Below, one piece after another: positions 8,217 to 16,539 of a stretch of DNA of 38,731 bases. The position numbers and the translations under genes are program-made. The stretch is from Bacteroidota bacterium (GTDB lineage Bacteria > Bacteroidota > Bacteroidia > CAILMK01 > JAAYUY01). The stretch lies in contig JADHTG010000027.1 in assembly GCA_016776505.1 (NCBI GenBank), positions 1 through 38,731 of the forward strand. Reading direction: 5' to 3'. The notes beneath the pieces were generated by a model that saw nothing but the letters and a program-made list of their open reading frames with translations, had not been told where the DNA came from and did no database searches. Each line of letters opens with the position of its first letter. Position 1 is the stretch's first letter.

Positions 8217-8337
8217 CTTCGTGAAAATCCCTGCCTGACGGCTGGCAGGTTCGTGCAGCTTCGTGTAACTTTTTATTATAACACGAAGACTAACGAAGTT
8301 AATGAACCTGCCCGAAATCAGGCGGGGATTCACGAAG
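8217..8337. repeat. Long imperfect palindromic repeat between convergent genes
   Basis: The left part runs CTTCGTGAAAATCCC then GCCTGA...GGCAGGTTCGTG...CTTCGTGT, and the right part is its approximate reverse complement, ending GGGGATTCACGAAG at 8337. TTCGTG or its complement recurs about six times, including one extra copy just outside at 8206. The arms (about 50 bases each, with small mismatches and indels) can form a long stem. It separates the ends of the symporter and anmK genes and contains no ORF. It may be a mobile REP/MITE-like repeat or act as a bidirectional transcript end. Confidence 0.75.
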
Positions 8338-8415
8338 ATTTAAGAAATCCATCATTATCATAAATAGTAAAGTCAATTCTTTAAATTATGTAACATATTT
8401 CAATCGCTAAATGAG

Positions 8416-9474
8416 CTATTTTGAATGATGGATGACTCCACAGCAACTATCCCTTGTGGCACCGGTTACAGATGCCAGGCAATTGATCTCATTTCTTGAT
8501 CTGAGTACACCTAAAAAAGCGAAAATCACAGCTTCCTTAAACTCCAGGATATCCTTCCCGGGAATGATAATCTCTCCTTTGATCTTCTCCTGAATAAGTT
8601 CCATTAGAAAGGAATTATATGCACCTCCTCCTGTTATGAATAATGAATTATCAGGCCTGTCAGGAACAGCTGATTTAATCTTCATGGCAATATGCTCGTA
8701 AAGTGTTCTCAGCTTATCTTCAATTGAAATATCCAGGTGGAGAAGAACAGCCATAAACTCTTTTTCGAACCATTCCCTTCCCAAAGATTTTGGATAGGGC
8801 AAAGAATAATAGGGAAGTCTGTTCAAATCATACAGCAGTTTTTTATTCAGATTTCCGGATCGGCCTATATTTCCATCCTGGTCAAATGGAGGATACAATT
8901 TGTTCAAAGCAATATTCACCGGGCAAATATCATAAGCTAATCTGAGCTCATTTTCTTTAAAAGAAATATTTGAAAAACCACCCAGGTTCAGGCAATAATC
9001 ATAATCAGCAAAAAGGAATTCATCTCCTACAGGAACCAATGGTGCACCCTGACCCCCAAGGGCTACATCCAATGAACGAAAATCCGATATGGTTTGCATA
9101 CCGCTTGTTGCAGCAATTACTTCCCCGCTACCAATTTGCAATGTAATGCCTTTCTCTGGTTGATGAAAAACAGTGTGCCCGTGAGAAGCAATCAAATCAG
9201 GAGCATATGGTATCCCTGTTAAAAATGCATTGACTTTCTTCCCTATAAAAAATCCAAAATTTTTATCCAATCGAATGAGGTCAAAAGAAGATAGTCTGTA
9301 TGCTTCCTCCAACTTTTGCTTCCATACCGAATCAAAGTCAAAGGTTTGCGCTTTCAGGATTTCAAAAGACCACCTTTCATTTTCCAGCTTAAATCTGCAC
9401 AATGCCAGGTCAAGGCCATCCAGGGATGTACCTGACATGATTCCTAATGCAGTATATGTTTTTATCTCCTTCAA
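8416..9474 (-). CDS. anmK: Anhydro-N-acetylmuramic acid kinase
   Basis: A 352-residue cytoplasmic sugar kinase of the ASKHA fold. It cleaves and phosphorylates 1,6-anhydro-MurNAc with ATP to give MurNAc-6-phosphate in peptidoglycan recycling. The AnmK signature GIMSGTSLDGLDLA is at residues 11-24 (ATP phosphate loop GTSLDG at 15-20), followed by ASHGHTVFHQPE, the IGSGEVIAATSG region, DFRSLDVALGGQGAPLVP with the expected catalytic Asp, NLGGFSNIS, and FITGGGAYNSFLMELI near the C-terminus. Length fits the family. It starts two bases after the stop of the upstream helical gene, so the two are cotranscribed, probably together with the gene at 10003-11106. Confidence 0.95.
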   Translation of the reverse strand: MKEIKTYTALGIMSGTSLDGLDLALCRFKLENERWSFEILKAQTFDFDSVWKQKLEEAYRLSSFDLIRLDKNFGFFIGKKVNAFLTGIPYAPDLIASHGHTVFHQPEKGITLQIGSGEVIAATSGMQTISDFRSLDVALGGQGAPLVPVGDEFLFADYDYCLNLGGFSNISFKENELRLAYDICPVNIALNKLYPPFDQDGNIGRSGNLNKKLLYDLNRLPYYSLPYPKSLGREWFEKEFMAVLLHLDISIEDKLRTLYEHIAMKIKSAVPDRPDNSLFITGGGAYNSFLMELIQEKIKGEIIIPGKDILEFKEAVIFAFLGVLRSRNEINCLASVTGATRDSCCGVIHHSK

Positions 9475-9476
9475 AA

Positions 9477-9986
9477 TTATTTGAGTTTTTTCAATATTTT
9501 CTTTCCAACATTTTTAACTCCCTGGCTCCCAAATTCTAAATTTTCTTCTATGGTTATTCTCAATTCATCTTTAATAAGAGGTTCTATTTTATACATCTCA
9601 TATAATATATGCATGCTATACACCCTGTGAGACACCTCTAATTTCGGATTTGCCAGCATATTAAAACAAAGGTTCATGAGCATGCCAAATTGAGCTTCAT
9701 TTAATTCAGGAACATGGGCAAATAATATTCGCAAAAAAGCTCTTAAAACACTTGTATTTTTGATAGAAAGATTTTTTATAATCTCCTCCAGATAAGGCCT
9801 GATCCTTTCGGGGTATTTCTCATTCAAGAGGTCGAATACGCGGGCCGCACGCGCTGAATACTGGTGATGGTTCTCCAGTATAAACCAGAATAAGGCTTCA
9901 ATTTTTACTGGATCCTTGCTTATAACAGAAACAGCATGATCAGCAACTAACCTGGAGCTATCGAAGAATAATGCTTTGAAATCCAT
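9477..9986 (-). CDS. Unknown helical (HEAT/ARM-like) protein
   Basis: A 169-residue soluble protein with no signal or membrane segment. It appears almost entirely alpha-helical, with repeated hydrophobic helical patterns (IEALFWFILENHH, SARAARVFDLLNEKYPERIRPYLEEI, LRAFLRILFAHVP, HRVYSMHILYEMYKIEPLIKDEL) that look like degenerate HEAT/ARM repeats. I do not recognise the family. It sits between the class V aminotransferase-like gene (16 bases) and anmK (2 bases) in one transcription unit. A scaffold or adaptor role would fit the fold but is inference. Confidence 0.75.
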   Translation of the reverse strand: MDFKALFFDSSRLVADHAVSVISKDPVKIEALFWFILENHHQYSARAARVFDLLNEKYPERIRPYLEEIIKNLSIKNTSVLRAFLRILFAHVPELNEAQFGMLMNLCFNMLANPKLEVSHRVYSMHILYEMYKIEPLIKDELRITIEENLEFGSQGVKNVGKKILKKLK

Positions 9987-10002
9987 TTTATTTCTTAAAA
10001 AT

Positions 10003-11106
10003 TCAGAAAATCAATTCATCAAAAAAATAAGCCCTTCGTGTATTTAAAACACTTAGGTCAAAATTTCCATCATGATAAAGCGCAAAAGCAAAATGCAGGC
10101 GATCTCCGCTGTAATCTGTAATTATTTCATGCTCTTTCAGAAGCTGAGCCATTTTTTCAACTTGTTCTGCATTATCCAGTTTGAAAGTTAAGAAATGACC
10201 ATGCCTTTTCAAATCATGCTTCACCAGATTATTTTCATTAATTAGCGGATGATCATATTTCGCAATTTCTTCCAGGAATGATGATTGCATTTTTTGAATA
10301 TAAGCATGTATTTTATCCTGGCTTAATTCCACTTTTTCGAGCAATTCAAATACTTTCATAAAAGCATACAATGAACTATAATCCACGTCTGTAGCCATAA
10401 ATTCACTCCACTTTTTATTTTTTGGTCTGTACAGGAAACAAGCACCTTTTCCCTCCTGTGTAAAAGCAGGGATAGTCGCCATGAAAAACAGCTTATTCTG
10501 AACAGATCGCAAATCAAACGAAATGGAAAGAAAAGCATGAGAGCCATCCATAACAATAATGGCGTCTGTATCATTGACCGCATTAATAATTCTCTCCGGG
10601 TTTCTGACAGGAATAGCTGAATTGAAGAATACCTGGCTAAAAAAAATCAGGTTAAATTTATTTGATTTGGCTTCCTCAATAAATCTTTCTTCAAAAGTAT
10701 CAATCGGATCAACTGGGACTTGATAAACAGTCATTTGATCCAGACCAGCTGATCCCAGCATTTGCATTGTGAAATCAAATGACTTACTGTCTGTTGTCAG
10801 TATATTTATATTTGCGGACCGATCAAAGTTGCTGATAAAGTGCTTGATAATATCATGGATAGCCGGGGCAAAAACAATTTGTTCAGGATGATTAATACCC
10901 AAAATTCGGGCAATATATTGTTTTACTTTTGGAATTTCATGCTGATAAAAATGTTCCTTCCTTTCACCATCCTCTTTTGCGATTTCATTCCAGTATTCAA
11001 ATTCCGCATTTTTGGCTGTATCCAATCCGTAAAAAGGGCTATGTAATTCAAAAAGCTGTTTGCTTTTGTTTTCTTCTAAAAATGCCTTAAAATATTCTTT
11101 ATACAT
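10003..11106 (-). CDS. Class V aminotransferase-fold protein (kynureninase/SufS-like), catalytic lysine apparently absent
   Basis: A 367-residue protein with the layout of class V fold-type-I PLP enzymes. IVFAPAIHDIIKHFISNF occupies the first substrate/phosphate-site region, and IIVMDGSHAFLSISFDL matches the conserved D-x-x-H segment, with D187 expected against the pyridine ring. About 25 residues later, where relatives carry a K in a context like YKYxQxGxG, this protein reads IPAFTQEGKGACFLYRP: position 214 is Ala. The nearest Lys, K220, lies six residues further on, in the glycine loop. The C-terminal small domain (ITDYSGDRLHFAFALYHD) is present. It may be a pseudoenzyme or use a different lysine. 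It heads the anmK transcription unit. Confidence 0.7.
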   Translation of the reverse strand: MYKEYFKAFLEENKSKQLFELHSPFYGLDTAKNAEFEYWNEIAKEDGERKEHFYQHEIPKVKQYIARILGINHPEQIVFAPAIHDIIKHFISNFDRSANINILTTDSKSFDFTMQMLGSAGLDQMTVYQVPVDPIDTFEERFIEEAKSNKFNLIFFSQVFFNSAIPVRNPERIINAVNDTDAIIVMDGSHAFLSISFDLRSVQNKLFFMATIPAFTQEGKGACFLYRPKNKKWSEFMATDVDYSSLYAFMKVFELLEKVELSQDKIHAYIQKMQSSFLEEIAKYDHPLINENNLVKHDLKRHGHFLTFKLDNAEQVEKMAQLLKEHEIITDYSGDRLHFAFALYHDGNFDLSVLNTRRAYFFDELIF

Positions 11107-11228
11107 ACAGCACGAGATTCAGAATTCTTGAAAATGGCTGATTTATTGTCCATTCAATACATAATTCACATTCAGTTCTTCAAAATTGAAGTTCGTTGGC
11201 AATGAATTCCTTTCACATAAAAATGATT

Positions 11229-12233
11229 TTAAACCAATAATCCAGTTAGCTTTTTTACCTCCTTAATCGTATTGGAAGCAAGTGTTCGTGCTTTTTCTGT
11301 TCCTTCGGCAAGGATTTGATTCAACTGATCAGGATTTTCATCCAGCTTTGCTTTCCTCTTTTTTAATCCGGAAGTCAATTCAACCAAAGCATCACTGACT
11401 GTATCTTTCAATAATTTGTAGCTCAATGATCCATTCTCATAATCTTTTTTAAGACTATCAAAATCATTCATTTTTTTGCAAGCATGCAAAATCTCAAATA
11501 AATTCCTCACGCCCGGGCTCATTTCTGAAGAAGCTATTCCACCTGTATCAGTCACAGCGCTACTTACTTTTTTTCGAATTACTTTCTCCTCATCAAATAA
11601 ACCCACAAAATGCTTAGGACCTAAACTCTTGCTCATTTTTTTCTCAGGATCAGCCAGGGACATCAACTTGGGTATTTTTGTAAACAGGGCTTGTGGAGGT
11701 TTAAAATATTCCCCGAACTGCTTATTAAAACGGGCGGAAATGTTCCTGGCGAATTCAAGGTGTTGTTCCTGGTCTTTACCAACAGGTACAAAATCAGCTT
11801 TGTAAATTAAAATATCGGATGCCTGCAAAATCGGATAAGTAAATAGAGCAGCAGAAACAAAATGATCTTTGGATTTTTCATGCAGCAAGGTCGTTTTGTC
11901 TTTAAATTGGGTCATACGGCTTAATTCGCCATAAGAAGTAACACAATTCAGGATCCAGTTTAACTCGCTATGCTCAGGCACCATAGACTGTACAAAAAGC
12001 ACCGATTTGTTGGGATCAATACCACATGCAAGTAAGGAAGAAAACATATTGAGTGTGTTTTGCTTCAGATCCCCTGGTTTATAGGGCATCGACATAGCAT
12101 GAAGATCCACTACACAATAAAAGCATTCATATTGTTCCTGGAGTTTTACCCAATTCGCAACTGCCCCGAAATAGTTGCCTATGTGTATATCGCTGGTGGG
12201 TTGAATACCTGAAAGTACTCTTTTGATTGACAT
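11229..12233 (-). CDS. trpS: Tryptophanyl-tRNA synthetase
   Basis: A 334-residue class Ic aminoacyl-tRNA synthetase that charges tRNA-Trp in the cytoplasm; length is normal for bacterial TrpRS. VLSGIQPTSDIHIGNYFGA holds the HIGH-type motif (H17-I-G-N20), VGKDQEQHLEFARNISARFN the family-specific adenylate/tryptophan segment, and KKMSKSLG the KMSKS loop at residues 199-203. The anticodon-side helical C-terminus is complete. The gene starts 17 bases after the stop of the 151-residue unknown at 12251, so the two are likely cotranscribed. No clear terminator is seen in the 122 bases that follow. Confidence 0.97.
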   Translation of the reverse strand: MSIKRVLSGIQPTSDIHIGNYFGAVANWVKLQEQYECFYCVVDLHAMSMPYKPGDLKQNTLNMFSSLLACGIDPNKSVLFVQSMVPEHSELNWILNCVTSYGELSRMTQFKDKTTLLHEKSKDHFVSAALFTYPILQASDILIYKADFVPVGKDQEQHLEFARNISARFNKQFGEYFKPPQALFTKIPKLMSLADPEKKMSKSLGPKHFVGLFDEEKVIRKKVSSAVTDTGGIASSEMSPGVRNLFEILHACKKMNDFDSLKKDYENGSLSYKLLKDTVSDALVELTSGLKKRKAKLDENPDQLNQILAEGTEKARTLASNTIKEVKKLTGLLV

Positions 12234-12250
12234 ATACTAAAAATTAAATC

Positions 12251-12706
12251 CTAATAATTCTCTGGTTTAACGTAAGCGGGTATTTTCCCCAACATGATTA
12301 AACGTTCACATTTCATTTTATGGGCTTCAAAATCACCAAAACAAAGAGCATCCAGGATGTCTTCCCGTGTCATTTCAGGTTGCTCGAGTTTCTCCCTGAT
12401 TTCATTCATATTCCTGTCAATAAATAATTCAAAACGTTCAGGTGCCCACACATAATCCAGCATATTGCCATCATTGTCTGGTTTTCGTACTTTAAATTCC
12501 TTAGGCAACTTCCCATGAATCGTCCTCTTAATACGAAGACCTTCAAATTTATCCGGGATCAGCCTGGAATCAAAAATAAGCGGTTTACTTATACTGATGA
12601 CAGTAGTTCTTTTTTCCGAATTGATTTCTTGCAGACCGTGAAACTTTAATCCAAATTCTTCAAGATAAGCATACTTTTTTTTGAATCGTTCTAATACATC
12701 CAGCAC
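12251..12706 (-). CDS. Unknown conserved-looking cytoplasmic protein
   Basis: A 151-residue soluble protein without signal peptide or membrane helix. The N-terminal part looks beta-rich (RTTVISISKPLIFDSRLIPDKFEGLRIKR read in pieces), and the C-terminal third is helical and acidic (MNEIREKLEQPEMTREDILDALCF). One Cys near residue 122 and another near 133 do not form a recognisable metal motif. I do not know the family. It is immediately upstream of trpS with a 17-base gap and follows a 78-base spacer after the membrane protein at 12785. Coding potential is well supported by length, composition and operon-like spacing. Confidence 0.7.
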   Translation of the reverse strand: MLDVLERFKKKYAYLEEFGLKFHGLQEINSEKRTTVISISKPLIFDSRLIPDKFEGLRIKRTIHGKLPKEFKVRKPDNDGNMLDYVWAPERFELFIDRNMNEIREKLEQPEMTREDILDALCFGDFEAHKMKCERLIMLGKIPAYVKPENY

Positions 12707-12784
12707 AATAAATCTATTTTACAGCTATTAGGGTAATTTATTAAGCAGTAAAATTAAGCAATTTGAAAGAAAGGGGATAATTGG

Positions 12785-13531
12785 CTAATTTTCTGAAACG
12801 CTGTGTTTTAAGCCCAGATTGTAAAATACTATGACCAAAATCATGATCGTGATGAATAAAGCTGCTATAGCAAGAATCAGAGGATAATTATCTTTTTGAA
12901 TATTCCATGCCATGATACCGGTTGTTCTGACAGGATAAATGATATCCATCACTCCGTTCTGGGTGGTGACTTTTGTCATATCGCCATGATATGCACTGTA
13001 ATCATCCAGTGATTCCTCAGTCCATACAAAAACAGTAGCGTTATCCCTTATCATCATATCGCCTATCTTAATTCTGTGGTTAAAATCTGCGAACTGACTT
13101 TCAAGTCCCGTCATGTTGAGCAAATATTTCCCCTTATTTGGCAATTCTAAATAGATATCAGAAACCACTTCACTGCCATGGTTACTTAATTCAAAAATCC
13201 AAAGTGTTTTATATTTTTTCAAATAATCAGAATAGGATTTTGAAAAGGAGTAGAATGTATAGTCAAATATTTGCTTGGCCATTTTTCTATTATCCTCATC
13301 AACCATTTGTGCAAGTGTGTCCTGGTGAAAGACCATCTCTTTGTTTTTCATGTAATAATCGAGATAAGGCAGCACCGTAAAATTATGATATTCACCCTTT
13401 ACAACTAATTTCGGCCCTCTGCTAGATTCCAAATAATTGTAGCCAAAAATGGAGAGCCAAATCAGCAGTGTAAAAGCTGCTATCATACCGAACCAGTGCC
13501 AGAACGTATATCGTACATTGCCTTTTGACAT
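12785..13531 (-). CDS. Unknown membrane-anchored protein with two transmembrane helices
   Basis: A 248-residue protein with a first membrane helix at about residues 10-30 (HWFGMIAAFTLLIWLSIFGY) and a second near residues 218-240 (LILAIAALFITIMILVIVFY). Between them is a roughly 185-residue domain, beta-rich towards its C-terminal half (IFELSNHGSEVVSDIYLEL, ATVFVWTEESLDD), which by the positive-inside pattern should be outside the cytoplasm. The stretch SNHGSEVVSDIYLELPN recalls extracytoplasmic interaction domains, but no catalytic motif is visible. I do not recognise the family. It is followed by the 151-residue unknown and trpS on the same strand. Confidence 0.7.
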   Translation of the reverse strand: MSKGNVRYTFWHWFGMIAAFTLLIWLSIFGYNYLESSRGPKLVVKGEYHNFTVLPYLDYYMKNKEMVFHQDTLAQMVDEDNRKMAKQIFDYTFYSFSKSYSDYLKKYKTLWIFELSNHGSEVVSDIYLELPNKGKYLLNMTGLESQFADFNHRIKIGDMMIRDNATVFVWTEESLDDYSAYHGDMTKVTTQNGVMDIIYPVRTTGIMAWNIQKDNYPLILAIAALFITIMILVIVFYNLGLKHSVSEN

Positions 13532-13606
13532 AATCCTCTTTTAGTCTATAAAAGTAGCCATTCTACTTATTAAATCACAATTCTAATAATCAAGATATCC
13601 ACACAT

Positions 13607-14086
13607 TCATTCAAACAGGCTTAGTTGCCTTGATTCAGACTCAAAATCAAGCAACCATTCTTTTTTATCAATGCCTCCACCATAACCCCTGAGTTTACCA
13701 TTCCTGCCAATTACCCGATGACAGGGAATGATAATGTTTACCGGATTTGCTCCGTTGGCCAGTCCGACTGCTCTTGTATGCTTATTTGTAGCTACCTGCA
13801 TGGCCAATTCAACATAAGTCATTGTTTTTCCAAATGAAATATCCAGTAATTTGTTCCATACTTTCAATTGAAATTCCGTTCCTTTATGGTCTAAAGGAAT
13901 GTTAAATGATTTGAGTTCTCGTTTAAAATATGCATCTAATTGCCTGATCGATTCTTCAAGAATTGAATTTGAATTTGCTGAATTGACTTCTTCATCAACA
14001 AAACAAAGTGACTGTAAGCCTATTTCACTGGCTGTCAGCTGAATATGGCCGAGAGCGGAATTGTAATTTGCCTGAAAAACTGTCAT
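13607..14086 (-). CDS. ogt: Methylated-DNA--protein-cysteine methyltransferase
   Basis: A 159-residue suicide DNA-repair protein that removes alkyl groups from O6-alkylguanine. The C-terminal DNA-binding and active-site domain is complete: GTEFQLKVWNKLLDISFGKT, then SYxE-type TMTYVELA, RAVGLANGANPVNIIIPCHRVIG with acceptor C122 inside PCHRV, and the terminal GKLRGYGGGIDKKEWLLDFE. Arg and Asn residues of the recognition helix region are in place. The N-terminal domain is short, as in Ogt/Dat-type single-enzyme forms without an Ada activator domain. A TAATTTTG on the minus strand at 14093-14100 fits a -7 element but would leave almost no leader, so it is weak. Confidence 0.96.
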   Translation of the reverse strand: MTVFQANYNSALGHIQLTASEIGLQSLCFVDEEVNSANSNSILEESIRQLDAYFKRELKSFNIPLDHKGTEFQLKVWNKLLDISFGKTMTYVELAMQVATNKHTRAVGLANGANPVNIIIPCHRVIGRNGKLRGYGGGIDKKEWLLDFESESRQLSLFE

Positions 14087-14389
14087 TTGCTACAAAATTA
14101 ATTGAATTATTATCATATGATTAAACTGTTAAATAGCTACTATTTTGAATATTAAGCTTATTCTGCTTATCAAATCATTTCTTTCGTTTGTTTGAGGGGT
14201 TCCATCTCCTGCCATCCAGTGTACTGAAACGACCAAGTGCATGCACGGAGCATCGTTAGAAAAAAACAGGTGGCTTTCTTTAAAATCATAATTATTTCAG
14301 GACATCAAAGACTGAAGTCTTTGTTTTATTGTATCCGCTAAGTCATCCTCCGGAAGACTTCGCAGAACATGGAGCACAGATATTCATCC
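14087..14389. other. 303-base intergenic region with a short perfect hairpin
   Basis: No gene is convincing. CAAAGACT-GA-AGTCTTTG at 14306-14323 is a perfect 8-base-pair palindrome followed on the plus strand by TTTTATT, but no plus-strand gene would use it as a terminator. Around 14193-14290 the sequence is GC-richer than its flanks and holds a short open frame of about 32 codons without a recognisable product. Confidence 0.4.
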
Positions 14390-16429
14390 TTAATTTGTTA
14401 AATTCAACAAGGCTTCATTCACCGCTTCCAACATCGGCACACTTGAAATCTCCCTACCCACTGCATTTTTCATCCAGAGTTGAGGGATTATCCGTCCATA
14501 AGAATACATCCTTAGCACTTCATCTGCAAAATTGTTTTCGGACAATTGCTTCTCTACCTGGAAGTCGATGACATGACCGATCGGATAGGCTGCCAGGTAT
14601 AATGGATAGTCTATCATGTGAGAATAAATAGCTAAAATAGGCTGGTCTTTAATACCAAATGCTTCGGCAAAATAGCTGTTCCACACTTCAATGGCAATAT
14701 CAATAACAGCTTCTTTCAATTCAGCTGCTGTCGCATCAGGATGAGCATAAAGCCACTTCCACACATTCATATCCACCAAAGAAACTCCCATAATCTCAAA
14801 AGTCGACCAGAAAAGATCTAAATCATCAAGATACATCTTATCCGGGTTATCATCTTTCAATCCCAATAATTCCAGATCTCGTTTTTGAAAAATAAAGGCC
14901 AATGCTTCTGTAAAAGCAGTACTGGGAACTCCACGCAGCAGGTAATAATCGATCTCATGTAAACTGATTGTTTGCTCCACATTATGTCCGAATTCGTGCA
15001 CTGCAATGTTGTAGCCTTTATAGTCCATGCCGTCTTCACCGACACGGGTTCTGAGTCGAGCTTTGTCAGATTTCATTTCAGCACCCCATGCGTGTCCGGC
15101 ACCACGGGATGCATCGACAATAATTTTTGATGGAATAAACTCAGACAATTCAGGACTGAATCCAAGTTGGGTTAAAATAACTGGCAATCCTTCTTCAAAA
15201 GCATCTTTTGAAGGATACTTCCCTTTTACAAGATCATCCAAATACTCATTGGTAAAACTGCTTCGTGATTTAAAGCCATCATACCAAATATCAAATGGCT
15301 CTAAGGGACGACCCAATCGTTTTGAGATGAAGGCTGCAACTTGCTTTACCTGATCGGCAGAACACAGGTCAATAAATAGTTTTTCTACATCCTGCTGTGA
15401 CATTTCACGCCCCTCGTCAAAACTTCTTTGGATATAATTTGGATAGCTTGGATTGTATTCATCCATTGCTTTTTGTGCCAGGAAATTGTCTAAAAGCCAC
15501 TGGTAACGTACATTGTCCTCTTTCTTGAAGGGGACTTCCTTTCCATCCTTCAATACTTTATTATCAACAGGATCCCAGTGGTATTTATTGGAGTTGATTA
15601 CTTCCTGGGGAATACTTTGATTGATGATTCTTTTCATCACTTCATAAACCATTTGTTGTTTATCAACGGCATCTTTTCCATAATGAGATTTTAACTCATC
15701 ACGTAAACCCCAATGTGATATCAATTTCATATTCTCAGGAAAAAGTGTGTTTCCCTTCGCATCCAGTAAATAACCCATGTAAATATTGTATTCTGAAATA
15801 TAGGCATCCGCCTGGGCCAAAACTTGTGCAAAATTCTGAATTAATTCAGCAGGAATGCGGGATGTAAATAAATCACCCATGCGTGCATAAGCCCATTCCA
15901 ATCTAGTCCATTCAGGTCCCAGTTTGGTTTTTTCCTCCAGGGTATAAAACGGAAAATTCAATAGGATGGCAAAGGCGATTTTATTGTTAAATAAATCTTC
16001 TATCAGATGTGAGGAAACACTATAGGCACCAAACATTTGATCAATAGGGGTAAGCTCATCTCCGGCTTTGTGCACCGGAAGTTTTAAGTCGACATTAATT
16101 TTATTGAAGTTGCCATTCAGAATCTCAAAATTTCGTGATACTTTTTCAAAAAAGATTTTTAATGCATCTTTTTCAGCTATGAATTGTGCTTGACAAAAGG
16201 CAACAAAATCATCCTCGCTTCCATCTGCTTCAGTCCATAAGGTTGCTGCCTGGAAAACTCCTTTATCTATCCTTTCCTTTACCGATTCCCCGTATTTTTC
16301 GAACAGGGAATCTGTTGCCATTTCAACGGCTTGTTCTTTATTAAAAGAAATAGTGGAATCATCTTTTTGTTTTTTTGCACATGACACAATCAGAATGGAA
16401 AGAGCAAACAATAGCGTTAATTTTTTCAT
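14390..16429 (-). CDS. Gluzincin metallopeptidase, predicted lipoprotein (M3/M2-like)
   Basis: A 679-residue lipoprotein: MKKLTLLFALSILIVSC places the lipidated Cys at residue 17. The frame extends ten codons upstream to 16459, but the signal sequence starts cleanly at 16429. The zinc site is AVHEFGHNVEQ with H478, E479 and H482, and thirty residues after the first His comes FTEALAFIFQ, offering E508 as third ligand, in the MA(E) or gluzincin pattern (compare the M3 and ACE-type arrangement HExxH...E). GAGHAWGAEMKSDKARLRTR upstream of the motif resembles the substrate-binding strand of such peptidases. Long helical N-terminal half. Expected role is degradation of peptides in the periplasm or on the cell surface; precise family is uncertain. 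Confidence 0.82.
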   Translation of the reverse strand: MKKLTLLFALSILIVSCAKKQKDDSTISFNKEQAVEMATDSLFEKYGESVKERIDKGVFQAATLWTEADGSEDDFVAFCQAQFIAEKDALKIFFEKVSRNFEILNGNFNKINVDLKLPVHKAGDELTPIDQMFGAYSVSSHLIEDLFNNKIAFAILLNFPFYTLEEKTKLGPEWTRLEWAYARMGDLFTSRIPAELIQNFAQVLAQADAYISEYNIYMGYLLDAKGNTLFPENMKLISHWGLRDELKSHYGKDAVDKQQMVYEVMKRIINQSIPQEVINSNKYHWDPVDNKVLKDGKEVPFKKEDNVRYQWLLDNFLAQKAMDEYNPSYPNYIQRSFDEGREMSQQDVEKLFIDLCSADQVKQVAAFISKRLGRPLEPFDIWYDGFKSRSSFTNEYLDDLVKGKYPSKDAFEEGLPVILTQLGFSPELSEFIPSKIIVDASRGAGHAWGAEMKSDKARLRTRVGEDGMDYKGYNIAVHEFGHNVEQTISLHEIDYYLLRGVPSTAFTEALAFIFQKRDLELLGLKDDNPDKMYLDDLDLFWSTFEIMGVSLVDMNVWKWLYAHPDATAAELKEAVIDIAIEVWNSYFAEAFGIKDQPILAIYSHMIDYPLYLAAYPIGHVIDFQVEKQLSENNFADEVLRMYSYGRIIPQLWMKNAVGREISSVPMLEAVNEALLNLTN

Positions 16430-16539
16430 ATCAAAGCTTTTATAATGTTTAAAATACAAAACAGGAACAAAAAAGGAAGTTAAATTTTTTTCTATAAAAA
16501 ACAGCTTTCGAAGGATAATTTAATCGGGAACTATTGGAT

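Noticed and set aside
14306..14323. Hairpin as terminator of the metallopeptidase gene
   Set aside because: The T-rich side is on the plus strand, while the gene ends on the minus strand; no gene in the right orientation uses it.
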